Under the pieces are notes generated by a model. It had not been told where the DNA came from, ran no database searches, and saw only the letters and a list, made by a program, of their open reading frames with translations. The position numbers and the translations under genes were made by a program. 64,000 bases of DNA from Lytechinus pictus (taxonomy: Eukaryota > Echinodermata > Echinoidea > Temnopleuroida > Toxopneustidae), in NCBI RefSeq assembly GCF_037042905.1, contig NC_087254.1:16043103-16107102 (forward strand), given 5' to 3'. Shown here one piece after another: positions 1 through 28,400 of the stretch. Every line of letters starts with the position of its first letter. The first letter of the stretch is position 1.

Positions 1-782
1 TACGTAACAATAAATTACGTAACGATCGTATTACCACAATATAAACATTAGGCACTTAGAGAATTTGTGAAGGGAAAGTTTTAATAAAGCAATTTTCCGC
101 TTTATGACTTTAGATCATCATATTCAAATTATGATTTTATTGATTTGTCCCTGGCACATGAACTAGAATAGTCTCAATTTACAAACAGATTAAACTTGAG
201 TCACAAATTTTTTATTCCAAAATTTTTAATAAAATTCAAACTCACTACTCAAATAGTATCTGGCACACTACCTGGAAGCGATGCTATCAAACAGTGTTTC
301 TTTTGTACATGTATTTTATAATTCATTTTGGTATGTATTTGATGACGAAGAGAATCGCTAAAAAATCACAACAAATTATAACAATGGTGAAATTACATTA
401 TCCATGAGAAATCAAGCCAAATTTTACATCATTCAATGGTGGAAAATAGCTAGTGTGTGTGATGTCATTGGTTTCCTCATTTGCATGCAGCATATGATGT
501 GCATATCACTGTTTTGTCAAAATAAGCAAACCTTATTCTTGAATACCCTTGATGCATGCAAAAGCGGGGATCCCAGCCAAAGCTAAGAACACATTACTCC
601 ATATTTTCAGTCTGATTTTAATGAAATTTATAGTGCAATGCTTGTTAGATTTTTTCTTTCTGATTTCTAATAAACTTTCTGCTTGGGTGGACTTGCTTTT
701 GAGAAAGAAGTGGAAGGAGGGAGTGTTATCATGATGATGGTGAGAGTCAATATAAACCTTTGTATTACAGTGTAGAAAGGAA
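1..782. other. AT-rich non-coding stretch, nothing recognised
   Basis: No credible exon, RNA gene or repeat was recognised. The word TACGTAAC occurs twice in the first 25 bases. As the upstream flank of the LITAF-like gene it could hold that gene's promoter or a 5' non-coding exon, but no such signal is convincing. Confidence 0.4.
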
Positions 783-849
783 ATGCTGCTGTTGCTGCTG
801 CTCTTGATGATGATGGTGATGATGACGATGATGATGCTGATGATGATGG

Positions 850-895
<46 letters not shown>

Positions 896-986
896 GGTGA
901 TGGTGATGATGATGATGGTGATGATGGGGGTGGTGGTGGTGATGATGATGGGGGTGGTGGTGATTATGGTGATGGTGATGGTGGTG

Positions 987-1018
<32 letters not shown>

Positions 1019-1838
1019 GGTGATGGTGATGATGATGGTGATGGTGATGATGGTGATGGTGGTGATGATGATGATGGGGGTGGTGGTGATGATGGTGATG
1101 ATGGTGATGATGGTGATGGTGATGGTGGTGATGATGATGATGATGGTGATGATGGTGATGATGATGGTGATGGTGATGATGGTGATGATGATGATGGTGA
1201 TGATGGGGGTGGTGGTGGTGATGATGATGGGGGTGGTGGTGGTGATGAAGTTGATGGTGATGATGGTGATGGTGGTGATGATGATGATGGGGGTGATGGT
1301 GGTGATGATGATGATGATGGTGATGATGGTGATGGTGATGATGGTGATGATGGTGATGATGGTGATGGTGATGATGGTGATGATGGGGGTGGTGGTGGTG
1401 ATGATGATGGGGGTGGTGGTGGTGATGAAGTTGATGGTGATGATGGTGATGATGGTGGTGATGATGATGGGGGTGGTGGTGGTGATGAAGTTGATGGTGA
1501 TGATGGTGATGGTGGTGATGATGATGATGGGGGTGATGGTGGTGATGATGATGATGATGGTGATGATGGTGATGATGATGATGGTGATGATGGTGATGAT
1601 GGGGGTGGTGGTGGTGATGATGATGGGGGTGGTGGTGGTGATGAAGTTGATGGTGATGATGGTGATGATGGTGATGGTGGTGATGATGATGATGGGGGTG
1701 ATGGTGGTGATGATGATGATAGTAATGATGATGATGATCATCATCATCATGATCATGCTGTTGCTGCTGCTGATGGTGATCATGATAATGATGGCAATGA
1801 TGACAACAACAACTATGATGATGATGATGATGAATTAG
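783..1838. repeat. (TGATGG/TGGTGA) trinucleotide-type minisatellite
   Basis: About 1 kb made almost only of TGA and TGG triplets on the plus strand, with a higher-order pattern: the rare word GATGAAGTTGATGG recurs at about 1244, 1424, 1484 and 1640, between GGGGGTGGTGG blocks. Because TGA and TGG are read in a fixed register, both strands stay open for 350-400 codons (Met/Val-rich and Ile/Thr-rich); these are not genes. It ends 46 bases before the first identifiable LITAF-like exon. Confidence 0.92.
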
Positions 1839-1947
1839 TTAATCAAACTTTGTATATTTTTGTTTTGTTTTGCTTTCCTGTTAGACGTGAATTCATTGAG
1901 TGCACTTTAGTCTTCAGTACTAGCATCACATAGGAACTACCTGTCCA

Positions 1948-18101
<16,154 letters not shown>

Positions 18102-18401
18102 CTGTTACCATGACAACATGTCCTCCATGCCCTAGGAATACTTATGGAATAGGAGGACAAGGATAAAGAGGATGAAGAGGAGGAGGAGGGAGAAGAAGAG
18201 GAGAAGAGAGATAATGATACCTAGGAGTAGGGATTAATTACCTTTACCAATTTTGTTGTAATACAGTGCAAATGATGTTATTACTGATGTTCTCTGATTT
18301 TCCAAGTCACGTATACATATTTTTACTTTGTACTTAATAATAGAATAGGGAGCTATATATAATCCTGTAACTCATGCGAGTACAAATTATTCCATGACAT
18401 T
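18102..18401 (+). other. Probable LITAF-like 3' UTR
   Basis: GGAGGA-rich sequence follows the stop. No AATAAA is close; ATTAAA at 18836-18841 is a possible but weak poly(A) signal, so the UTR end is uncertain. Confidence 0.4.
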
Positions 18402-18586
18402 TGCTCTGGCGACTATTGCTCCGCCACAAATTCCACAACTAATCGAATGATTAACCTCAACCCTGGAATTAACACTCAATCCTTCCCTAAACCTAACTCT
18501 AAACCTTGCATAAAACCCTATTGCACCCAGCTTAACCTAATCCGACATCGTAGACTAAATAAGCCCGGAGCTATTGTCACAGGAGC
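18402..18586. mobile_element. Small TIR element, GGAGCAATTGTCGC family (copy 2)
   Basis: The left end GCTCTGGCGACTATTGCTCCG and right end CGGAGCTATTGTCACAGGAGC are inverted; the centre is rich in CCTAACC/ACCCTA-like words. Related to 8309-8475. It may lie in the LITAF-like 3' UTR. Confidence 0.6.
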
Positions 18587-19203
18587 AAATGTCGTTTCGC
18601 CAGTGCATATGTAGACTGTTGCATGATGTAATACAAGGACTTCTTTATTGGAATTCTATGATCATGTGTACTTTTGTGGCTCGGTGAATGTTTGATTTAC
18701 ATTTTTAAGATTACATTGTCTTTTTGAGTATTAATAGCTATTGATTAGAAATGTAAATACATATATTATTTGATACAATTTCCTTGGTGAATATTCTGTG
18801 GGTTTGATTCTTAGAAAAAATAGTTTCATCTTTGAATTAAACCCTAATTTTAATGTGATTTATTTTTAAATGTGAACATGCAAAATCTATGATTATTCAC
18901 TTGATTTCAATGCAATATGTCACATTGGTTAAAATTGGGTCTTTCAAAAATTCAGCATTTAACGCTGTATAAAAGTGACCATTGTGATTTTTATTAGTTA
19001 ATTTATCTTGTCTTATTCATGATTCATGAGCAGTCATCAAAGCTTTATTTAGGGGCAAAGAGATGCATTCATAAGATTGACTTATTTATGTTTGTATTCA
19101 GTTGAGAATTACACAAATGGATATATTATATATGAATGAAAATTTGCAATTTGATGATGTTGTGATGTGTCTTCATACATGATTTGTCTATGTTTTTTTA
19201 TTG
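18587..19203. other. AT-rich spacer, nothing recognised
   Basis: No gene or clear repeat; contains the ATTAAA at 18836 mentioned under the LITAF-like 3' UTR. Confidence 0.4.
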
Positions 19204-19207
19204 CTAA

Positions 19208-19568
19208 AGGGCGCTGTTGGACAGTTTTGTAACCTGCTGTACTTCCCGCCATCTTCGTTATGAAGATCATCAATGTCACTTGCACGCAGCTGTCAATTAT
19301 CCGCCAGTCGCATAGCACATGCACAGTACACCTTCGCTGCGCTGCTCTTGGCTACGTCGGTGTTGTCCTGAATATCTTCTGATGTCAAACAGTATAAGGA
19401 GGCGGATCCAACCTGCCAGGATCTTGGAACAGCAGGCGAAGCATACGCGAACTGAGATTATCAAATCGGGGGCATGCAGGGAATTGTTTGTGAGAATACC
19501 CTGGTATAACGTTCTCGTCATCGGGCAGCGGCGCTGTTTGCAGCACGTAGAATGTCCAACAACGCCCT
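19208..19568. mobile_element. 361-bp MITE with AGGGCGYTGTTGGACA ends and CTAA duplication
   Basis: The left end AGGGCGCTGTTGGACA matches the reverse complement of the right end (AGGGCGTTGTTGGACA) with one difference. CTAA is directly repeated outside both ends (19204-19207, 19569-19572). The inside is GC-richer than the flanks and shows no credible protein. Confidence 0.75.
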
Positions 19569-19572
19569 CTAA

Positions 19573-19984
19573 TAATAATATAATAATAATCCGTTTTTTA
19601 TATAGCGCTTAATACATCGGAACGACGTGTCTAAGCGCTTTACAGATATATTATTACCCCGGTCATCGGATTCAATCAGTCATTCCCGCACACAATGTGT
19701 GCACATCCTCCACTCCCTGGGGAGTATTCCAGTCAGTCGCCGGTGAGGCGCACACAGTACTGGACAAGCTACTATTATTATTACCCCGGCTAAGCAAGGC
19801 AGCCGTTTAAGGCGCACACAGCTTTTTTAGGAATTCCTGCCGGTACCCATTTACATCACCTGGGTCGAGTGCAGCACACAGTGGATGAATTTCTTGCTGA
19901 AAGAAATTACGCCATGGCTGGGATTTGAACCCACGACCCTCTGTTTCAAAGTCCGGAGACTAATCCACTGGGCCACAACGCTCC
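19573..19984 (-). mobile_element. tRNA-derived SINE with LINE-like tail
   Basis: Read on the minus strand from 19984: GGAGCGTTGTGGCCCAGTGG holds a pol III A box (TGGCCCAGTGG) and GGGTTCAAATCC a near-perfect B box, as in a tRNA gene; about 240 bases of body follow, then GCGCTTAGACACGTCG, TATTAAGCGCTATATAAA and an (ATT)n tail. The tail matches the 3' end of the LINE fragment at 46271-46696. Copies with the same head are at 54618-54917 and 58230-58388. It begins right after the CTAA duplication of the neighbouring MITE. Confidence 0.87.
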
Positions 19985-20389
19985 ACTATTATAGCGATAG
20001 TTACCAAACCGTATCAAAATCAAGCTTTCCTTGATTTTGATTGGCTGAGAAGCAAAGGTTTCTGATCCTTGACATAGTAACTGCCGGATAAAAGATCCGA
20101 CAGGTCCTTTAATGAAACGCTCTGTAAAAATTTGCTGATATCTTCTGGAAAGTCATGAAAATCATATACATGTACACGTACATTCAAATTATTTCTTTTT
20201 AATTAGCAGATCTGAGCTATGACGAGTCCTTATGTAATTGACAGTTAAACCTTTGAAAGGTAAATATCTGAATAATTGTGCAATGTTTCACTTTATGGCC
20301 TATGAATTCTAGAGATATACTTTTTTTCATGGAAAGTAAGAAAATTCTGAAAAGATGTAAGTTTACCAATTCCATTAAATCAAGCTATA

Positions 20390-20919
20390 CAGAGTGTCTC
20401 ACAAAAAAGGAAACCTGTTTTCAGAGATAGATTTCCCAATTATTAAATATGTTTTCCTATACTTTGATACTTGTAGTAAGAATGGAATCTCATCTTTAAT
20501 TTGAGACTAACAGTGTAGCAAATCGTTAACTCATGGTAGATTACGAAGAATAAACATTGAAGCATGTCATAAACGATTTGCACAGAAACTTACCTGTGAA
20601 TCTACATCCACTCTCATTTCAGAGGTCAGTGAGAGACTTAAAGAATACAAAAGAAATGCTAATGAACCAATCGTCGAAAAAGCACTGTCGTTGTATCATG
20701 CACCAATCTTGTTCAATTTTTCTGTGCAACCTAATTTTGACATTAAAATTTCAAAATCTTCCTGCTCCTTAATGTGTGAAGTGTTCTCTCATATTATGTA
20801 TCAAAATATAGAGGAACAATTGAATTGTATGATATGTAAATAAAATAACCCAATTCATTTGCCTTTGAAGAAAAAAAATAAATGGGAATCCTGGTTTCCT
20901 TTTTTTCTGGGATGCACTG
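20390..20919. mobile_element. Mariner/Tc1-like MITE (530 bp)
   Basis: The left end CAGAGTGTCTCACAAAAAAGG and the reverse complement of the right end (CAGTGCATCCCAGAAAAAAAGG) are inverted with scattered mismatches; TA flanks both sides, as expected for the Tc1/mariner superfamily. No intact transposase; the 71-codon open frame inside is not recognised. Confidence 0.65.
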
Positions 20920-22175
20920 TAGATGTTTACTTCTTTGATCAGCATTTTGCAATGGTCGAACTATGCAAATGCATGATTTTAAACTTTTTCACTTTTCAGG
21001 TTGTAATAAGTCCATGAACAGACTATGAAATTTGCCATTTCCAAGTGTATATTTTGCTTTGCGCAAGTTGAAATCTGTAGCATATACATCTTGCTGAATG
21101 TAATTGCTGATAAATATCACTTTTTGTGATGGTGGCTGAAAATCTATTGAATTTAATTGAAATGGAAAAAAGAATATCTGTGCATGCTTCTTTATTGAAA
21201 TAAGGAGCGTAAATCTACCCCATATTTTCTATTAATCATACTTCATGGAAGATATTTCATTGTTTCAATAAATATCACAGAAATTTATAAGGGATATGTA
21301 AAATAATGGAAGAAGCTGTTAGTGTTAAATCATTGCAGTGCATGACAAAAGAAGTTAAGACTTATTTGTTGTGGACTTCTAACAGGTTACATTGTACCAG
21401 AACTTTGACAATGTTTTTTGTGTTGCAGAGATGATTTTGATCTAGTAAGTAATAGTGAATCTATCAGATTCATTCTTTTTATCATGCCAATTTTTCTTCA
21501 TTTAATCCTCTTTTTTAAGGAGGTGGAGGTAGTAAAAAAAATATTATTTCAATTGTTGCATCAAGTTGTATAATCTTCTAAAACTTACAGAAATCCATGA
21601 TTTTTATTTTTTTCATCTAGAATTATAAAAAAACTATAACATTCTTTCTAGTTATGGTGTCATTGTGTTCCAACTCTTCAACTTTTGTTGTTGTGGTATT
21701 AGCCAACAATGGAGGTGTCTTACATTTTTTTTCAATTGCATAAAGTATATTATTGCATGCATGCTGTTTATTTGGGGGAAGGTACTACATATATGCCCTC
21801 TTATGTTGTATTTACTTGTTTTAGAGTGTTGCATCTAGTTGCATATATATATTGAATATATTATGATACAAATACTTTCAGGAGACTTATAGCTAAGCAA
21901 ATTGCACTCTTTGATCTATGAACTAGAACAACAAATAATACTACCAGAGGTTGATACTTGAAAGATTTATTTTCTGCTACAGTAGGCCTAACATTGTATT
22001 TGCCATGGCATGAATTCTGCATAGTGCACCACAGATGATTGTAAAGTACATTTTAAAAGTTTTTTGATACTTGAAAGAACAGTATCCACATGAGTGGTCA
22101 TTTCATAATTGTTGGGTCTTATTTTATCTCTGGCCAAGTCATTTTAACGGCATTTGATGAGGTTCATTTTCAATT
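20920..22175. other. Intergenic AT-rich DNA
   Basis: No gene or defined repeat recognised between the mariner-like MITE and the foldback. Confidence 0.4.
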
Positions 22176-22549
22176 GGTCAAATGCCGATTCGTCCAATTA
22201 CCATCTCGTCTACTATCATTTGGTCTACCATCAGTTTTTCCACTATCCACATGATCTAAAGGACATTTCGTCCTTTCACCATAACCAGTTGGTCCAATAG
22301 CTATTTAGTCCATATACCATTTGGTCTAATTGGACTAAGTATTAATTGGGTGAAAGGAATGAAAATAAAATGGATATTAGACCAACTGGTTATGAGACAA
22401 AATGGTCATAGATGAACTGATTAGATGAAGTGACGATTGGACCAAATGGTTTTGGACTAAATGTTGATGGACAAAATGGCATTAGACTAAATGCAGGTAG
22501 ACCATGTGATGAGTGGACGAGTTGGCAATAGGCGAATTGGCAGTTTACC
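22176..22549. repeat. Foldback of TTGGTC/GACCAA words
   Basis: The left arm GGTCAAATGCCGATTCGTCC and right arm (reverse complement of GGCGAATTGGCAGTTTACC) are inverted, and ATTTGGTCTA / TAGACCAAAT-like words recur about a dozen times through the element, switching strand near 22340. A palindromic non-coding element. Confidence 0.75.
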
Positions 22550-23745
22550 TTTAATGAGACCCTGTTTCATCTAGTGGTATAGTATAATGGATAAGAGTAA
22601 TTATGATATTGTCATCTTTAACCTTCAATAGAGCATTAGGTAGGCCTACTATTTTAACTCTTTGCACGCTGAATTATTTTTTTGGGGGGAAAATAATGAC
22701 AATTGTTTGCATTTATTTTCTTTAATTCAAGATTTCCATATTTTACCATTGATACTAATGATAATCATTATATAAATGTCATCCAAGAACTATTGCCTTT
22801 TATTAGCTCATCTAATTTGAAGGTAGGGGGGAAAAAATGATTATTACGATTGTTAAATTTAATTGTATGAATGTGCAATATTGCAACATCAGTGCGCAAA
22901 GGGTTAAAGGGATGAAATTATTTGATTGGATTTAATTTTGTGGCACCATGATAGTATGATGTAATGAATCGATTTTAGACGGTTAGGGGCTATAAAATTT
23001 TGATGGATCGTAGACATTCCACAGCCGATTTTGAATATATATTTATTCTTCATCAGATTTCAACCTCTTTGATATGGCTCTTCTTAAAAACGGTGACTAC
23101 GTAATGTGTATACAGTTGCTGGATGATTATCATGTTAAGATTGAATGGCTGTCGTTTGTTAAATAATCTTAATTATTAATAAAACCTTTAGTTGATTACA
23201 AGAGCAGTGATCACATTTCAAGCCAAATTTTGCTTAGCTGTAAGTTCTCTTATAAACTATCACATTAACAAAATATATATGTATATATGTGTGAACATTA
23301 TTTTAGCACTACTAGTATGGTGTACAGATGGTTAAATTATTTGATGTTCTATTCATGACCAAATTAAATATTTTTATTCTATTTGATATTCTGTAGTCTG
23401 TCAAAGCTCTAAACATCTCCGTAATGGATCATTTATGTGGTACTAATTTTTAAAAACTCGTACTTTGTCATTTGTCAAGGTAAAAGGGTGTTGTTATATG
23501 TTGATTCTAAAGTCTTTTGTGAATATATATCTTAATCAAGATGAATAAATTGGCATATATGTATTGGCAATTTACCATTATCTCTTTAAACTCTGTTCTT
23601 GGAGTCCAAATTCTAATTGAGTACTTATATTTCTAATGGGCATCGCGACAAAGATGTTGAAGCTTTTCAAGAGTGATTGTACAAACAGTTTCTGATAAGT
23701 TTTAAAGGGACAGATGTGAGAGGTTAAAACAATAATTGTGAGCTT
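22550..23745. other. Intergenic AT-rich DNA
   Basis: No gene recognised. Short TATATGTATATATG stretches are present near 23275. Confidence 0.4.
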
Positions 23746-24337
23746 TTAAAGGATAAGTGCACCCCAACAGAAAAATGATTTGAATAAAAAGAGAAAATCC
23801 AACAATCAAAACACTGAAAATTTCATCAAAATTGGATGTAAATATGAAAGTTATGACATTTTAAAGTTTCGCTTAATTTCCCAAAACTGTTATATGCACA
23901 TCCTGGTTGATATGTAAATGAGGGGACTGATGACGTCACCCACTCACTATTTCTTTTGTATTTTATTATATGAAATATTCTGATTTTCTCCCCCTTGTCA
24001 TGTGAAATCGAGTTTTGTTCCTTCCTGAACATGTTAAATTAACATTGTTTAACATTACGTGGTTCCGTTAAGTTGGTCCTAAATGTCAAATTGGTAAAAA
24101 TTGAAATATTGTATAATTTAAAAAAAAAAAAAAAAAAATAGTGATGGACATCAACTCACTCATTTGCATGTTACTGAGTTGTGCATATAACTGTTTTGTG
24201 AAAAATAAGAGAACATGTAAAATGTCATAACTTCCTTATTTTACATCCGATTTTGATGATATTTTCAGCATTATGCTTGTTTGATTTTTCTCTATTGAGT
24301 CAAATCATCATTTTTATGGGGTGGACTTGACCTTTAA
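23746..24337. mobile_element. TTAA-flanked MITE, AAGTCCACCCC family (copy 2)
   Basis: TTAAAGGATAAGTGCACCCC to GGGGTGGACTTGACCTTTAA, 592 bp, collinear with 3371-3954. Near the centre it has TGATGACGTCACCCACTCAC, with a perfect CRE palindrome TGACGTCA where copy 1 has TGACATCA. An A(18) tract lies near 24121. Confidence 0.85.
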
Positions 24338-25202
24338 ATCATTGTTGTGTTATTGAAGGATGATGTTGAATGTTGTATTAAAACGGTCAGTTGCAAAAGA
24401 TTAATGTCATCACATTGTGCCAAAATTTCGCCAGAATACGGTTCGGGGGTGTTTCACAAATGGGTGTTGCAAGAAAATAATTGAAATCAATGTCAAATAT
24501 CTATAGCACTTTTACAACTAACAGATCAATTTTAATCATAGCACAGGAATTAATATTCCTTGTCAAACCAAGGCATAACTTTTTTTACTTCAATTTTCAT
24601 GTAAATCCACTTAAAATAATGCACCAGATCTAAGCTTTTTCAAAATTTACTAATGCAAATGCCATCATGGTATGTCGGGTCACTTTGCTCCATTTCTTGA
24701 AATATCTACCTTTTTTTAACACTCCAGATAATATTTTGTGTTTCATCCAAGAATGCAGTGCTCTGATATGTTTTCAGAAACATGCTGGAAAAAAAACGAG
24801 AAAAATCACAAAATATCATTTCAGCTCAAAGACAATTTTTTTTTCGATTTGATAATATAAGCAAATTACTTTTTTCATTTCAGACCTTGCATTTTCTTTA
24901 AATTATAGCACCTTATAATTGGATATTGGTTTGATGTTAATTTTTGACATTTTTTTTCTTCTTGTGATCATAACATGATGAACAAAATTATAATATAACC
25001 CGACAAAAAGCTTCATGCATTTCAAACTGTACTATGCAGTAGAACAATACATTGATTGGCCTATAGATTCCGGTTTAGCTAACATGTAAGTAACTCGCTC
25101 ATCATAGATATCAGTCGATCCCGGTTAGGGGTTTTTCACTCCCTTTTAAATTGTCCACGACCGCTAGCTAATTCTTTTCTTCGCTCTTCACTGATAGAAG
25201 GG
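24338..25202. other. Upstream flank of UQCRC2
   Basis: AT-rich, no repeat or exon recognised; GC rises towards the promoter. Confidence 0.4.
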
Positions 25203-25366
25203 TATAAAAACAGATGGTGGTAGAAGCCCTCCACCCCCCCCCCCCCCCCCCCCAGCTGCGCTGGCGCCTGCAAATCGCATGTTGCATAATCATTTTCAAT
25301 AGAGGGCGGCAGCATACTAAAAAATCAGCTGCTGCCATCTTGTTACGATCTGCAGAGGAGGAAATT
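25203..25366 (+). promoter_or_regulatory. UQCRC2: Candidate UQCRC2 core promoter and 5' UTR
   Basis: TATAAAAA (25203-25210) lies about 25-30 bp before a run of 20 C (25234-25253), then GC-rich sequence, a 7-bp hairpin GGCAGCA/TGCTGCC (25308-25336) and GCCATCTTG (25334-25342), which fits the YY1 motif often found at first exons of housekeeping mitochondrial genes. ATG follows at 25367. The start site itself is not visible, and TATA use by this gene is unproven. Confidence 0.45.
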
Positions 25367-25408
25367 ATGTCTGTTTCTACTTTCAGACCAACAATTGTCT
25401 CGCTTTCG
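25367..25408 (+). CDS. UQCRC2: UQCRC2 exon 1 (start, presequence)
   Basis: ATG then 13 codons, MSVSTFRPTIVSLS, donor TCG|GTAAGT, exit phase 0. Chosen because it is a strong donor, joins in frame to the exon at 28978 and gives a positively charged presequence. The link over 3.6 kb of intron is inference. Confidence 0.8.
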
Positions 25409-28400
25409 GTAAGTTTAAAATCAATGTATATCACATACGGGCTTTCTATATAAGTAATATACAGGTTCCGAATATTTTGAATTAATTTCATTTTGAATTT
25501 TAGTGGTAATGCTCTCTAAATTATTTATCGGAAAACGCCGGTAGTGGGTGATTTCAAGTTCAGTGTTGACCTTTTGGTGTTGGTGTTAGGTCAATTTTTA
25601 CATGAGTATAACACCAAACATAAAATGAAGATGGTCCTGAAAAGTCACTCATTGGTTGTTGAGATGTCAATAATGTGATCTGGATCAGTTTTACAAACTC
25701 AGAATAGGTTTTGGAGCTAGGGGAAGCAATCCAAATTCCAACACTAACACCAACACCAACGCCAACACCGGACTTGAAATCACCCATTGTGTCGCCAGCC
25801 TGCAGCAGTGCAGGTGCTCCGTCTCGGAATTGGACCGAGGAGCCCCGGCTTTTTCGGCGGCGGTGCTCGGGTGCTTGTCCAGGGTCAAGAAACACGGACG
25901 CGAACGTTTGTGAAAGAGTAACAAAATTTTTCAAAACGAAATGCAACAAGCCAAAGAATGAAAAAAATGTTGAGTGAAATCAGTGATATTATAATTTTTT
26001 ATGATTCTAACGTTAAGTTTTTATAACTTTTTTGATAAAATAGGTTAGGCCTAAGTAATAGAGGAGTTTAGAACAGAAATTGGAAAAACAGACGTTAGAC
26101 AGGTTTGCTCTGTCACTTAAGACAAAGTCATGACTCCTGATGACCACGCTGAAATGTGCTGAGGGCCGGGGTATAGTGTTGCACAAGTGGCTGGATGCAG
26201 AGCAATAAAGATCGTTTGTATTTTCCATGATCACAAAACAACAACTGAATTAAAAAATAAAATTAAATGATATCCTAGCAGAATTCTTCCCAAAATATCT
26301 GAAACAATGATATTTGCAGATGACAACATAACCATAAAACAGCGTTTGCATTAAAATAATATGAAAGACAGAATCATGCAGAGTCAATCGGAACTAACTC
26401 TCGGTCAACACACAGTCACAGTCCAGAGTCGCACATACACTAACGTACAGCCCCTTACCACACTCATTCTACGACACGACGGGCGTGCTTGACGCCCAAC
26501 AAGTGCAATACTAGCGGAGACTAACTTGCCTGTGAACTGAAGTAGTTGGATCCAAAATGAGCTCCAAATTGATGGCAAATATCATACGTAATTTTCTCAG
26601 GATGGTCATTTGAATTGGTATTCTAATTCTATGCTGATATAACGATTGTAAGAAAAAAACTTTGGTAACCCAACTGGGCTACCAAGTGTGAGCTTTTACC
26701 AGTAGAGGTGCATGGCCTATAAGGGAGGCTCTCAATATATTTTTTTCCATCCAAATTTTTGTCTCATTGAGGTCAGAAGCTCATTTGTTTTGTGTGTTGA
26801 TGACAACAAAATCCTTAACAAAACAAAAGGTTACCGAAGGCCTAATTTTTCATGATGAATCTGCTTTTCACATTTCCATTTGCCACCAAGGCAATCCTTT
26901 TGCAGCAAATATAAACAAAGGAAATTGGTCTCCCAAACTGGAGACTGTCTCTGGAATTCGATACCTCTTTACAAAAGTCTCTGTTTTTTTAGTCTTTTGT
27001 AGATAATCTCCCACATGGGAGACAGTCTCCCAAATTGGCTTTGGTGGCCCACTGCTAATGTCGAGCCCTGGCTATACATGTAATCATGATAATCACAGCC
27101 GGCCAAAGAAGAGAAATAAGAGAGGAAAAGGAACAATTTTTTCAATTTTGATCTGCATCGATTCTTCAGTGATCTATCCCATCCATTAGAGATGCAATAG
27201 CTCAGTTTGTAGAGCAGGGGTTTCATATTCCAGTGACCTGGGTCGATTCCCTATCATGCCAATTAGTGCGCTAGTGCCCTTTGGTAAGGCATTTAAATCC
27301 TTTTTACCAGATCCCTCGGAAGGGACTTTCCGCCATCGAACCTCTGGTTGCTTGCGTACAAGCATTCATGCTTTCTTAGCAATCAGGTAAAAAATCACTA
27401 CCATTTGTACTCCATTTGAAATCGTGATTCAGGTGCCACCTCTATAATTGATAACAATTGTTACAAAATAAGTAGATCTAAAGCAATGTGCCCGGAATTT
27501 GAAATGGCAAGCTCATTTTACAAGCCAGCAAAGTCAATCAAAGGGACAGTGATTTTCCTTTTTACCGGTAAATAAAATGGAAATTCCATTTGGTTCTTAT
27601 ACTTTTCATGTAAAAATTCATGGAATTCACTGTTACAAAACGGAATTCAGGTTTTTGTAAAGACCATTTTTTTAAACGGAAAATCACTGTCTCTACAATC
27701 ACCACAACACACACCAAATATATTGTTATATACACAGGCACTTTCAATCACCTTATGAAAGTCCCGATTTCAACTCCAAACTTTTAAAAAATCAAATTTT
27801 GCCCTTAAAATGTGGAATCTGTGCCATATTTCCAGAGCACGCGGCAGCTAAGCTCAAATTTAAGAAGCGGGGTCACCAAAAAATGTGCTAAAAAGGAAGA
27901 ATTCTATGGTTTTGTTCCGAGTTGTCAAATGTTATCTCAAATTTAGGACTGTAAATGACCAATCAAAAAAGAAAAAAAGCAAAGTGTAGCGCATTGAATT
28001 TGCACAGAAATCAATTTGCCGGCATGCTAATGGCAGGCCTCCATTCGACATGGGGTCTAAGTGTAATGTGGGAGCGATTGGCCGCTGCAACTGCCAGGTT
28101 GCATATACATGTATCCCATGTGGTGCGGTTCAATTTAGCAACGCTCGCACACATTGACTTTTGAACGTGCGATGTGCTATGTTGAACAGAGGGCGGTGGC
28201 TGCTGAATTGCGGGTGCAAAACATGGCGATACATTTCAAGATTTATGAAATATTGAATTAAAAGAAAATAATAAACATTGCAATTGAAATATATACATTC
28301 AACAAACATTGATGCAAAATTCATTTTGTGAAAAGACATTTTAGAACAAAAATATTGCAAAAAAAGCTTAACATGACAAATTCTGGGCAGGTTACTCCAG

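Noticed and set aside
533..1838. Open frames of 416 (minus) and 351 (plus) codons
   Set aside because: Ile/Thr- and Met/Val-only peptides produced by a trinucleotide-type minisatellite; no domain, no codon bias, both strands open at once.
25711..25977. 88-codon frame with a TPTPTP stretch in UQCRC2 intron 1
   Set aside because: The TPTPTP part is the arm of an inverted-repeat MITE; no splice sites or homology support it.
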